Positions 1 to 9,499 of a stretch of DNA of 15,222 bases are shown in pieces; positions within the stretch are counted from its first letter, which is position 1, and every line of letters starts with the position of its first letter. Position numbers and translations under genes: made by a program. This DNA comes from Gryganskiella cystojenkinii (taxonomy: Eukaryota > Mortierellomycota > Mortierellomycetes > Mortierellales > Mortierellaceae), in the NCBI GenBank assembly GCA_015852425.1, contig JAAAIG010000580.1, positions 1 to 15,222 on the forward strand, given 5' to 3'. The notes under the pieces are model-generated. The model searched no databases. It was not told where the DNA came from and saw nothing but the letters and a program-made list of their open reading frames with translations.

Positions 1-200
1 CATGACCGCCTTCGGCAGTCACGTAGCGAGGAGAGAGGGCTGGGTCGAGCCTACCCGCAGTTCAGAGTCAAAACCGCAGTTTTCCAGGCACTGGCACCCC
101 ATTATTCACACAAAAAGGAACACTACCCTTTTTCAATTTTACTCTCTCCATCATTCAACATTCGACACACACACGCATACAAACATCATCCATCATCATC
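1..200 (+). promoter_or_regulatory. Upstream region and probable 5' leader of the eIF5-like gene
   Basis: Non-coding sequence before the first start codon. From about 105 it becomes rich in A, C and T, with CA and CAT runs (for example 160-200) directly before the ATG at 201. That is typical of fungal 5' leaders. I see no clear TATA box. Positions 1-100 may belong to a neighbouring gene cut by the window edge, but no coding frame there is convincing. Confidence 0.4.
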
Positions 201-1701
201 ATGCCGCGGCCCGCCAACAACCCACCCAAGACAAAAAAGGGTGTCAACAAACGCAAGCTCATGAACTCGATGGTCAACATTCCAAGCACAAACCCCGACC
301 CTTACTACCGTTACAAAATGTAAGCTATCCTGCACCCCCTATCAAGTTTGATCAGCCTTATATCTATTGTGAGTAGAAGGGAAGCCCCCTGACAACAATC
401 TATCTATGACAATAGGCCTGCGCTCGAGATTCGTATCAACCCGGCACGCGTTAGAACCAACAACCCACAAAAGGAAGCCATTGAGGTGCCAGCCTCGACC
501 CAGATCCAGAATCTCTCCGCGGTTGCCCGTGCCCTCAACCGTCCGCTAGAATATGTTTCCAAATTTTTTGAACTCGAACTCGAGATGCTGGGCGTCGCAG
601 ATGATCGTCAGCGATGGTTTAAACTTCAGGGCGGCGCACTCTCAGAACAGGAGCTGATGTTGACCCTGGACAAGTTTATCCGTCGATTCGTCCTCTGTTA
701 TGTCTGCAACAACCCCGAGACTGCTCTCACCATCCTTAATACCCATATCATGAAGGAATGTGGCGCTTGTGGACAATCTACAAGAGTTGATCGGTTCTCG
801 AAACTGACCCGGTTTATCCTCAGAGGCAACAGGAATTTTGCCATGGGTTTTGCCCCTGTTGCCGTGGACGCGTCCAAGTAAGGACCAGGCACCCGTTTCT
901 CAGTTGCACATGTGAACGTTTCTTGTCTGCCATTTTGCTAATAGTTTTGCTGAATTTTTAACATTATTTAGGTGCCGATTCTTGAAGGATGGAGCAACGA
1001 TGCCGCAGTCCAAGGGAACAGTGATGAACAACGCCCATGGATTCAAAAACGGTATCAAGGTCGCAACAATGGCAGAGATGGCGGACGATGACGAGAAGGA
1101 GGAGGAAGATGAGGATGACGACCAGGACTGGAAGCTCGATACCTCAGACGAAGCCGTGGCAGAACGGAGACTAAAGGAGTTGGATCTCATCACCCGAGTT
1201 GAAAAAATCATGAACGCAGGACTCGGTGATAAGGCTAAAGGTAAAAGCCGGATTTGTGATATGACTATAACTGACTGATCATACCTTTTAACCCATGAAT
1301 AACGACTTACATCGGATTTTTAATTTGCTTTGATAGATCCATACAAGATTTTCGAAGAATTTGTGTTGACACCAAAAGAATCTGATTCAACATTGCCTGA
1401 CAAGGATGAAGTCCTGGGTCGATTCTATACGCTTGATCTGGAGAAGGAAGGGGCCATCTTTGTCCTCGATCGACTTCAAAAACGTCAAGAGACCGATTCA
1501 GATCCCAAACATGGTGACGATGAGACCGTCAACAATATCATTATGCGAGAAGATTATACAGAGATGATCCAAGTCTTGCGAGACAGTCTCGAGCGTGAAG
1601 TCGTTGTGGAGAGCGTTCTGGACGGCGAGGACTCGGACAGTGATCTCGATAGTAGCGATGATAGCGACAATGATGACTCGGATTCGAACTTAGAGGAATA
1701 A
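201..1701 (+). CDS. eIF5-like translation factor, N-terminal domain plus reduced C-terminus (4 exons)
   Basis: Exons 201-319, 416-877, 972-1240 and 1337-1701 (introns 96, 94 and 96 nt; donors gtaagc, gtaagg, gtaaaa; all acceptors AG) give 404 residues. The first splice rebuilds the eIF5 signature PYYRYKMP (34-41), which contains the Arg that acts as GAP finger for eIF2 (yeast Arg15). ALNRP lies at 79-83. A zinc ribbon follows: C134-x2-C137, NPET at 139-142, C155-x2-C158, then KLTRFIL. The acidic linker runs into DWKLDTSDEAV (246-256), matching the eIF5 linker before W2. Residues 284-340 resemble only the start of W2; no W/F-rich AA boxes follow, and the protein ends in an Asp/Ser tail (about 379-404). 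The GNGIKT motif, which carries yeast Lys33, is absent and there is a basic N-terminal extension. Family role: stimulates GTP hydrolysis by eIF2 during start-codon selection. Whether this divergent copy does so is unknown; eIF2-beta is less likely given RYKM and NPET. Confidence 0.88.
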
Positions 1702-2640
1702 TTATTAAAACTGAAGGCGCAATGCCAGAACAAGATATAATCGAAAGAGAAAAGAACAAAAAAAAAACATGTCTCGTGAAATCCAAGTCTCTACAGTACA
1801 TTGTGTCTGGTAATGGAAAGTAGGGAATTCCTCTCTTCCAAAACGCCAGAGGACATTTACACAGGTCGATCGAAGTGACGACGAAGTAGAGATCTTGAAT
1901 TACCTTCAGTTGTAAGAAGTGTCAGACTCTCGTGGTCACGGCCAGACGGAACTCAAAAGTAGCGTCTGAAACAGTAAAAGCCCAAAAGTTGTGCTCACGG
2001 GCTAGATGATTGTCTTTAGTTGCTCTCCTCTGTAACACCTGGGTATACCGGGGATCCGTCTCGTTATGCACGCCAAAGATTTTCGGTTATTCTTGGAGAT
2101 AAAGAGCGCTCGAAGGGCGTTTCAAGAAAATCAGGGCTGTGGCACAAGAAGTCTTTGTGTAATGTTCCAGCTTCATGAGCGTGCTGTTGCACGCCTAACT
2201 TGAGGTACAAGGCTCGGTGTCATTTCCACCAGGACTGCAAGCTGTGCCAACAGTGCTGTTGTTGGTATCTTTACTTCCACCAGCCCTCTTCTCTCCTTGA
2301 TTTTTCACTGCCGACCGAGCGCACGACAGTTTGGGCTGGCTGTTCGTTGAGCAAAGGTCTAGGGCAGGCGGCACTCGATTTGTTGGAAGACATTTCCCCC
2401 TCACCCCTACTTCTTGACAAAAATAAATGAACAGACAAACCGTTTTTTGTCCCGCTCTCTTCGCCTTGGAAAATAAAAAGAGGTCATGGCCCAGAAGCAA
2501 ACAGCAACGAGTATGTATCAATCTATTAATATCAAATCCAATTTTCACCACCGCCGGAGGAGACCTCCACCATGTCAGTGGCTGTCTGAGCCCTCTTCCC
2601 CCAATTTCACAAAAAGATTAAAAAGAAGAGTTCCTGAAAA
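1702..2640. other. Intergenic region between the eIF5-like gene and Kre9-like copy A
   Basis: It starts with the A-rich 3' flank of the eIF5-like gene, including an A run near 1760-1768 that is a plausible polyadenylation region. Open frames here, such as 2195-2551 on the minus strand, are of mixed composition and resemble no family I know. I see no RNA gene or repeat. Confidence 0.5.
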
Positions 2641-2783
2641 GCTTCTTCACTTTCTGTTCCTCATTTCACATTCCTCTCATTCGCTTCCTCATCCCTCCCC
2701 TCTCTCTCTTTCTTCTACCTTCTTTTTAACGACCCTGTCCCAATCCATTTACCACTCTTTCTCCCAAAACACACCTCCACGTT
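2641..2783 (+). promoter_or_regulatory. Pyrimidine-rich promoter/leader of Kre9-like copy A
   Basis: A strongly C/T-rich tract (CTCTCT and TTCTTC runs, about 2640-2725) leads to the start codon at 2784. Two segments are shared with the upstream region of copy B on the other strand: CTTTTTAACGACCCT (about 2722-2735) and CCACGTT directly before the ATG. The duplication therefore includes the proximal promoter. Confidence 0.55.
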
Positions 2784-3745
2784 ATGAAGATCACCTCCTT
2801 CGCAGTTCTCGGCGCTGTTGCCTCCATTGCCTCGGCCTTTGTCTCTCCCTCAGAGCCTATTGGCAGCACTATCTGGAAGCCTAACACTCAGGTCACAATC
2901 TCCTGGACGGACGATGGTGTTTCGCCCAAGCTCACTACCAACCCCGTCTTTGATATCTTCTTCATGACTGGATCCAATGATGTACAGATCAAGTTGTCGA
3001 CAATTGCCACCGGCTTCAAAGGCGGCGCCAACACAACTATCAACTGGACTGTCCCATCCGTCTCTCCTCCTGGCCCTTGTAAGTAGTTTTGAGCGCATAA
3101 CAGCCGCTTCACTCTTTGTTTACTTTTTGATGGCAGACACCGTCCGGCAGTCGTTTTGGTCCAGCGTTTGATGTCTGTTTCCTTGTCACTTGGGAGTCGT
3201 GTGCAGTCGAGTCAAAGCGTGCATTGAAACGGATCTGGCAGAGTGTGACTGAGGAGAAGGAGTGTACACCGAAGGCATAAAGCCCGGGAATAGAACCAAA
3301 AAAGAACGGAGGAAACAAGGGACTGCACAGCAGAATTCTCCTGAATAATGGAAGGAACGGAACACCTTATCCCTCACCTCCTCAACCATCGAAGACGATG
3401 AATGATGAGGAGAGGAAGCAACAAAAGAGAGTTATATTGTGATCGACGATTTCGAAAAAAAGCTGGTCTTTTGAGTTTCACGTTGTGACACGGTGAACAC
3501 GAAAGCTTTGCTAACCATGGCTCTCGTCTTGTTTCATTGTTGCCAATATTCGTATTCACAACCATGTAGACTACTTCTTGATGTTCACACCATCCAACGT
3601 CAGTCAGACCGCCTGGTCCACCCGTTTCACCATCACCGATGCCAGTGGTGTACCCCCTCCTCCCCCTCCTGGCGCCACCCCTAGCGCCAACGGGGCTATT
3701 GTAACTGCCTCTCCAACATCCGCCCCTACCACCGCTACCACTACT
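2722..3745 (+). repeat. Left arm of inverted gene duplication
   Basis: This stretch (proximal promoter, exon 1, intron and first part of exon 2) is repeated in reverse orientation at about 10625-11672. In exon 1 the two arms differ at about 24 of 295 aligned bases plus one extra codon in the right arm. Similarity fades in the Thr-rich stalk, so the right-hand end is approximate. Confidence 0.85.
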
Positions 3746-3868
3746 GCTACCACTGCTAACCCTACCGCCACGACCACTGGTAAGAATAACAGTGCTGGTT
3801 CTCTCGGTGCCTCAGCGATTATGACCGCCGCTGCTGTTGTCGGCGCTGCTGCTCTCATGGCTCTCTAA
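2784..3868 (+). CDS. GPI-anchored secreted protein with Kre9/Knh1-type Ig-like domain, copy A
   Basis: Exons 2784-3078 and 3570-3868, joined across a 491-nt GT-AG intron, encode 197 residues. Residues 1-18 are a signal peptide ending ASA. Residues about 20-120 match the Ser/Thr-rich, GPI-anchored Kre9/Knh1 Ig-like family (Pfam Kre9_KNH): STIWKPNTQVTISWTDDG, a TIATGFKGG strand, WTVPSVSPPGP, and the closing RFTITDASG. The splice rebuilds PGPYYFLMF across the junction, which fixes the intron ends. Three N-glycosylation sequons are visible: N83-T-T, N87-W-T and N108-V-S. A short polyproline run and a Thr/Ala/Ser-rich stalk follow. The C-terminus is a GPI signal: small residues NNSAGS at 171-176, then a hydrophobic run to the end with no basic tail. 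Likely location is plasma membrane or cell wall. Family members are linked to beta-glucan or wall assembly, but the exact role here is unknown. A paralogue lies at 11605-9500, inverted. Confidence 0.9.
3079..3569 (+). other. 491-nt intron of Kre9-like copy A
   Basis: Donor GTAAGT, acceptor TAG. It is about five times longer than the 94-96 nt introns of the eIF5-like gene. It aligns along almost its whole length with the 498-nt intron of copy B (10810-11307), with scattered substitutions and small indels. Long shared blocks lie near 3150-3200, 3295-3335 and 3445-3565. I recognise no snoRNA boxes or coding frame. Confidence 0.85.
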
Positions 3869-5036
3869 GGGCCAGTCCAACCGTTCCCAAAGGAAGTGAA
3901 TATTGGTGCGGTCTTCTCGTTTTTACTACTCCATCGCTCCATTTCGAAGGAGCTTGTAGTTTCTTCTCTTTCCTGCCGCCATTCATTCCTTTATCATTTT
4001 AGACTATCGATCCACCTGGACCAGCATCTTTAACCGTGTAGAATATTACAAAAAATGTCATCTCCACAACCGCATTTGGACAAAAATAATTAAAACAGCT
4101 TTTTTTTGCGCAAAATAATGGAGAAGACGTGGTTCGTGCATTTTCATTGTATGACTTATCACACAATCGGCTATTTTGATGGGTGATGAAAATAATTCTG
4201 AAGCTGAAAATAATATTGTTACGTTCGAGTGGAGGAGCCAACAAGTTTCTGATTTAGAAAGCGCAGTGGCATGTCGGTAGGATGTGACTGAAATTGTAGG
4301 CTGCGACTGAGATTCTACTTTGTCAGGAGGGAGGAAAATTGGAGCGTGGAGAGAAGACGAAGACGAGCCATGAGAGCATCTTTATCGCATAATTTCGATC
4401 GATTCAACGTTGGATCGTGGGTCTGGACATCGAAATGATCATTGTTTTTCATTGCAAAGAGGTCGTGTCGACTGACCACAGAATCAGAAAACAGCAAACA
4501 TGCCCGTCAGGCCACAACGGGTTCTTGCTTTCTTGCCGTCTTGTTTGTATTTTGGAGGAAGAAGAAAGTTTTTTATTGAGAGCTTTTCTAGAACGGGGAG
4601 AGAGCAGTGAGAGAAGAACAAAGACCTGTGGCCATGCAAAGTTTTCTTGTTTCCGACTTATGTTAGTGGTGGACCTGATGGGTTCGTTGGCGCATTTGTC
4701 TTCCAGCTCCACAACCAGAGAGCTTAGTTGTTTTGTCGAAGCTTGACAGCTTCCACGGACAGGATTGTGCGTAGTCATAGAGAATGTCAACTGTTGCCCT
4801 GGTCGATGATTGTGCCTTCACAAGCGAGCCTAATAGCTGTCATTTCATTTGGCCGAACAAAGAATTGAAGGGTGGTCCAGGCAGGAAAGTTAAGGGACTT
4901 CAGAAGACAATTAATAGGGACCGCCGAAGGGAAGAGTGGCCAAGTGACACTGAGCAGAGGGTTTATGTTTTTTGCAGCACACAACCAAATCATATGGAGA
5001 TGTGTCTGTTTGCCTCAGTTGAGAGCATTGGGTTTT
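3869..5036. other. Intergenic region with no supported gene
   Basis: A long spacer between copy A and the cysteine-rich gene. It is A/T-rich at 4050-4260 and of mixed composition after that. The open frames at 4417-4746 (+) and 4449-4790 (-) overlap each other and show no domain, signal peptide or consistent codon use. I see no tRNA, repeat or mobile element. Confidence 0.5.
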
Positions 5037-5181
5037 TTCTCTCTTCCCTCTCTCTCTTCTCTTTTCCTCTCTCTTTTCTTCTTTGTCCATCCCACACGAT
5101 CCCATTCCCCTCGTCACCCTTCCATCTTATATTTTTCATTCTATTCTTTTATTCCCCCACACCTCCTTACATTCATCCATT
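5037..5181 (+). promoter_or_regulatory. Pyrimidine-rich promoter/leader of the eight-cysteine gene
   Basis: A CTCTTCC/TCTCTC tract (about 5037-5095) is followed by a TATATTTTT element at about 5128-5136, then C-rich sequence directly before the ATG at 5182. The architecture matches that before copy A. TATA function is an inference from position and composition. Confidence 0.5.
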
Positions 5182-6505
5182 ATGCGCACCTCCATCACTC
5201 TCCTCGCCATCGCTGCTTTGGCTGCTTCTTCAGCCTCGGCTCAAACTCAGCCTGAGCAGCCCTTACCTTGCTACGAGGCCCAGTGCTCCAACTTGATCAC
5301 TGTCCTCAAGGAGTGCTCTATCACCGTCGATGCCACGACCGGCAACATCAACTTCCCTGTCGCCGCCAACACCACTGCCACTACGGACAAGTGCCTCTGC
5401 AAGCAGCCTGTTGTTGATGCCTACCGTAATGCTTTAAGTCTTCATTTAAATCACTCCTTCAGTCAAAGTCATTATTTTTTTCTCTTGCCACTTTGCTGCA
5501 AAAGGGTTAACACGCGCACTCCAACAACACCTCACGCACCTCTCACACGGCAAAAGAAACACACGACCAACCAACAACGTGCCCTGTCCCTTTTTCTTTA
5601 TTTCGGATCGGACCGTTTCTTTATTTGGCGCTTGTCTCGCTGCGTTCACGATTTTTATCGCCCTGACCGATGGGAATCTTTTCCTTGTGTGGAAGGGGGT
5701 GGTGCAAACATCAACATATCGTTTCATTTTTACACTCTCGCACACAAACCGACAGGGCAATTACGCCTATATCCTTGCACAAAACAAAAACAAAACAAAC
5801 GCAGAGGGTGGTCTGAACTTGAACTGTGGACTGGGTGCATGCACCCTGGTCGTCTCTTTCTCATTCTCTGCATCGTGTGCAACCGCGCCTCATTCTTTCA
5901 GTCCCCGCAATTCTTTCCACATATTTTCAGGAACGAAAAAAAGGCAGAGAATGACAAAGCACCATTGTTCCTTTGGGACCGATGCATTTGCCATTCTTTG
6001 ACTCGGCAGGATATTATTCTCTTTGCACCAAGGGATTTATACACGGAGATGGAGACGAGAGGGAGAGCAGCAAATAGAGGAGACAGCAAGAGCTTGGGAA
6101 CCCTAAGAATTCTCCTCCCACTTTACAAACCAGCCTGGTCTGGTTCCAATACACCCCGGGATAGTTCTCTTTATTTCACCTCCTTTCTGGCATCACTGAT
6201 ATCATTTCATTTATCCTTTTTTTGTTGCCGCGATTTTGAGCTACTCGACAAAAAACCTTTCTCACAATAATATCCGCTCATTTCTGATATCGATCTCAAT
6301 AGACCCTTGCTACCAATGCGGTGCCGAGAACCAAAAGATCCAGGACCGTTTCAGCACCCTGAACTTGGTTGACTCTTGCAACTTGAACTTTGGAGCCTCG
6401 ACCGTCCAGATGCCCGGTTCTTCTGCCGGCGCTGCCTCCTCGATCCCCTCCATGACCTTGGCCGCTGCTGCCTCCCTCGTCGTCTCCCTTCTCGTCCTGG
6501 CTTAA
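5182..6505 (+). CDS. GPI-anchored small secreted protein with eight cysteines (CFEM-like spacing)
   Basis: Exons 5182-5425 and 6303-6505, separated by an 877-nt intron, encode 148 residues. I start at 5182 because it opens directly into a signal peptide (1-20, ending SASA); an upstream in-frame ATG at 5083 would add 33 residues from the C/T-rich leader. Eight cysteines lie at 30, 35, 45, 71, 73, 84, 87 and 107, including CxC (KCLCK) and CxxC (PCYQCG). The intron sits between those two motifs, and the splice gives the continuous DAYHPCYQCG. One sequon (N63-T-T) is present. Residues about 119-148 are a small-residue stretch plus a hydrophobic tail ending LVLA, a GPI signal. It is probably a plasma-membrane or wall protein stabilised by four disulphides. 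The spacing recalls CFEM and other fungal eight-cysteine proteins but is not the standard CFEM pattern, so I name no function. An AATAAA lies 86 nt after the stop. Confidence 0.85.
5426..6302 (+). other. Unusually long (877-nt) intron of the eight-cysteine gene
   Basis: The donor is GTAATG, weaker than the other donors in the window; the acceptor context is CAATAG. The frame entering from exon 1 stays open through about 844 nt before a stop at 6268-6270, so a retained-intron transcript would encode 362 residues. The intron-encoded residues resemble no family I know. A 14-bp perfect palindrome lies at 5833-5846. Confidence 0.75.
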
Positions 6506-6867
6506 ACACAAACCCCATTACAGCGAGATGTACTTGTAGAATTGAGAAGAGAGAAAAGGATCTCAAAAGATGTATTTATCGACCCGTACTAATAAAAACC
6601 ACCGGTAGCTATTCAGTTGATCATGTTATTATATTTCGTGCTTAGGAGGAAAGACTATGTAGAGAAAGTATTTTTTGAGTCTTTGCGACCTGGTCAACAG
6701 TATAAAAGAAATGCAGAGATTGCGTATATGTAATCAATCCTGTTGAACACGATGCCAGACGAAGAATATCTGTGATTACGGTCTTGACTGCCAAATACTC
6801 GGGTACATGCGTTTATTTTCTTTTTTCTTTTAATCGTCTCTGCAGAATAATATCGTAATTACTGCAA
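6506..6867. other. 3' flank of the eight-cysteine gene and convergent spacer
   Basis: This holds the 3' untranslated region of the gene ending at 6505, then A/T-rich DNA up to the 3' end of the kelch pseudogene, which converges from the right. I see nothing coding. Confidence 0.5.
6591..6596 (+). terminator. Polyadenylation signal AATAAA
   Basis: A canonical AATAAA 86 nt downstream of the stop codon of the eight-cysteine gene, in A/T-rich context. It is the only perfect hexamer just after a confident gene in this window. Confidence 0.55.
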
Positions 6868-8890
6868 TTAAGTCGATGTTGGTCTGTGGAGTCGGCTGGT
6901 TTGTTGATCGAATACCTGTGGAGCATCCATAGGAGATTTGTATGACATCGGAGGCGGGGTGCGCGGTGCAGCCAACGGGTGATTTTGAAAGGATCCTCTT
7001 TGGCTGACAATCCCTCTGTCCTGCTGTGGAGATGATATACCTTGGGGGTTTCGGTTACCCCGATAAGAAACAAATTCTGCATCGAGCGAAAGTGAACGCG
7101 ACGATGAAGTTAACTCCCTGAGGAGCATTGGCTCTGGACGAAGAAGGGGCGACGGCACAACGCCTTGACCGCTGTCATTTGTAGGTGACGGTTCCCATGT
7201 CTTTGATGGTAGTGGCGGTACCCATCCCGAATATGTGATATATTTATCCGTCTGCATAGTTGGATAATTGATACGAGAAGAACAAGACGACATCGTTGAA
7301 GGCAACGCAGGAGGAGGTTGAGGCGTAAGAAACGGTAGAAATACAGGGGCGATGCAGTAGAGGGATCATTGCTTGCATGTGGCGAGGCGCAAAAGGAGAA
7401 AAGGACGCAGGGGTGAAATGGTGATCATCTGAACAGCTCCTTGCTCTCGTAGTCTAGAGATGTCGGGCATCCTAGTTATTCTCGAATTGCGCGAGCCCGT
7501 AATCATTAAGCACCTGCTTTTTGTTTCCCTTGCGACAAATAAAATGATTCAAATTTCGAAAATGAATATCCCAACATCGACGGCCGCTATGCTCCCTCCA
7601 ATCACTCCTGCATTCGATCCATAAGATAATGGTGTTGAAGATGGCGTGGTTATATCTGATGGTTTTTGACTATCCGTCGTTGCAGTCGGAGAGGAGACAG
7701 TCGTGGACGAAGAAGTAATGCTGGCGACTGAGGAGTAACTGTGAACTGAATCATCCATTGACTCATTCTCACATTGTAGTGAGGGGAGTCGTGGGAGCCA
7801 GGGCTACAATTGTTTGGCTGGTAAACCTAATCATATTTTTGATGCCAGGAAAGAGGACAGTGGACGTTGTCGTTTTTTTTGCTGATGAGATCATCAGCGT
7901 ATGCCTCCAACGACTTTTATGATAAAAAAACCTATGTCCTCACCTCCCAAACCAAGAAATTATCTCCGGTAGCTGCACAGGCAATACCATCTCTATCACT
8001 CGTCGTAGGATTCCCTGGTACCCATACCTGGTCGTCAGGTCCAAGATATGAATCTGACCCTGAAATTGGGCATAGTTACCAGCCCCACCGAAAAGGACTA
8101 TCTTCGTGCTGCTATATACGGGGACCATACGAGGTTCCCCAAATACTCGGGATAGGTCCCGGTCGTGGATATTTTGAGACCATTACTCATAGAAGGTCAC
8201 GACGTATTCAGCACCTGCGCCTGCGCCTGCCATCTGTCCACCGTATATCAGCATTGATTTTCGGAATGTCGACCAAGCATTCGTATATCTGAACAGGTTG
8301 AGCGGGATAGAGGGTGTATCGATTCTGGATGTGCTTCTCTTGATGATAGTCTACGTCAGCACGGAGTCTGGGTATACACCAGAGTTGAATCCCTGGAACC
8401 AACAGCCATACGCGTTGAGGGTGTACACCACATTCGTCACGGGATCCAATGCAGCCATCGTGTCCAATACATTAGTTTGGTTGGTAGGCGCTCTCGAGTC
8501 GTTCCATTAGTTGGCCGCGATGGTATGCGTTGCCGATATGTTGCCAATACGTTACTTGTGGTATCGAATATAAGGATATTGGATTTGTCAGTGAGGACCA
8601 TGGATTGAGTGCTGACATTGGGACGCGCTGACAGGGTCGTCCAAGGTAGGACTTTTGTCCGTGAAATTTTGTGTCAAATCGAGCGAGAGAATTCCCGATG
8701 GATTGTTGTATCCACCTTGAGCATAGAGAGCCTTTCATCCAAGATTGCCCGTTGGATGTTATTATTGGGAGGAGGGGCTATGTTTGTGCCGATGTAAAGG
8801 GCGAGATTGGATTATGGAAGTGTATACCGTCGCGAAAAGTACAATGGCAAGCGCTTGAAAGCTACGAGGTCCCCGAGGTCCCTCTGATCC
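6868..8890 (-). pseudogene. Decayed kelch-propeller membrane protein with proline-rich tail
   Basis: Read on the minus strand, successive frames give a recognisable order. A hydrophobic signal-like segment (FQALAIVLFATVYT, ~8870-8815) comes first. Kelch fragments follow: LYAQGGYNNPSG with a LDLT strand (~8740-8640), AALDPVTNVVYTLNAY (~8470-8400), FRKSMLIYGG (~8265-8225), and KIVLFGG with HILDL (~8115-8040). DGIACAATGDNFLVW (~8000-7945) comes next, then possibly an intron with donor GTGAGG, a Thr/Ser stalk, a membrane segment (YGSNAGVIGG to GIFIF, ~7630-7555), a basic CRKGNKK stop-transfer (~7535-7515), SPFAPR, and a tail with YSGWVPPLPSK (~7250-7205) ending at 6868. The pieces lie in different frames, with an in-frame TAA near 8190 and frameshifts near 8650, 8035 and 7550. 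No start codon is in frame with the signal segment. An intact gene would be a single-pass surface kelch protein. The stalk, membrane and tail part is homologous to the C-terminal half of copy B (10625-9500, same strand). Confidence 0.85.
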
Positions 8891-9499
8891 ATGAATACCT
8901 TGCGCTGGTATTGATAGGACGGGACGAAGTGACGTAGTCTACAAAACAAAAAAACAAGTGTACCGTACCGAGAAATGTCGAAGACAGCGACAAATGCATT
9001 ACTCACCTGAAGATTGCCTGCTTATGCAAATACCACCTCTTGAGAGCCCATGGTTTTTTCTGCTATTGAACGTCGTTCTTCTCTTTTGTTAGACCAAAGA
9101 AAAATAGTCTGAGTATAGCGAACCAGCGATATTTTCCCAAGATGCAAAGTTCAAGTCGATGACTTCGATGGTCGTGAACTGTTCCTCCCCTCTGCTTCCC
9201 TTTTCATCCTTGAGTGTTTGAATTTTCAAGGGTAGTTGGTGCCCTCCCCTCTCCCCCAAACTGCATACAAACCTTGTTTGGGGCTTGAAGTAACCTGGTG
9301 CTCTTGTCGGCGCTTTTATTTCCCCTGTCGCTCTCATTTTCCGGTTTGTCCTTCGACTCTTGCATGCCAGAGAATGCGCCCTTGAGTTTTTCACTTTTTC
9401 ACCAGCAGGAAGATGATTTTCACTATTTGTAGTTTACATCGGGTGTGTGCGCTTTATTGGTCGACATCGTCGTCGTCATCGCTTTATATTATACAGCAC
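8891..9499. other. Spacer between the kelch pseudogene and copy B
   Basis: This contains the upstream remnant of the pseudogene and the 3' flank of copy B. On the minus strand the part just 5' of the pseudogene has no coding similarity that I can follow. A short GTCGTC/ATC-rich run lies at 9463-9482. The minus-strand open frame at 9089-9394 has no recognisable domain. Confidence 0.45.

Noticed and set aside
2195..2551. 118-codon minus-strand frame between the first two genes
   Set aside because: Mixed composition, no domain, no leader and no splice partners.
3604..3858. Minus-strand Ala/Val-rich frame over exon 2 of copy A
   Set aside because: Antisense shadow of the Thr/Ala-rich stalk and GPI signal.
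5083..5181. Upstream in-frame ATG for the eight-cysteine gene
   Set aside because: It would place 33 residues from the pyrimidine-rich leader before a perfectly placed signal peptide; 5182 is the better start.
4784..5296. 170-codon plus-strand frame overlapping the start of the eight-cysteine gene
   Set aside because: It runs through the C/T-rich leader in a different frame, giving Ser/Phe/Pro/Leu low-complexity sequence; the gene at 5182 has a clear signal peptide and splice.
7549..8128. Reading the kelch region as separate small genes
   Set aside because: The fragments join in order into one kelch-stalk-membrane-tail protein across frames, with stops and frameshifts, so one pseudogene explains them better.
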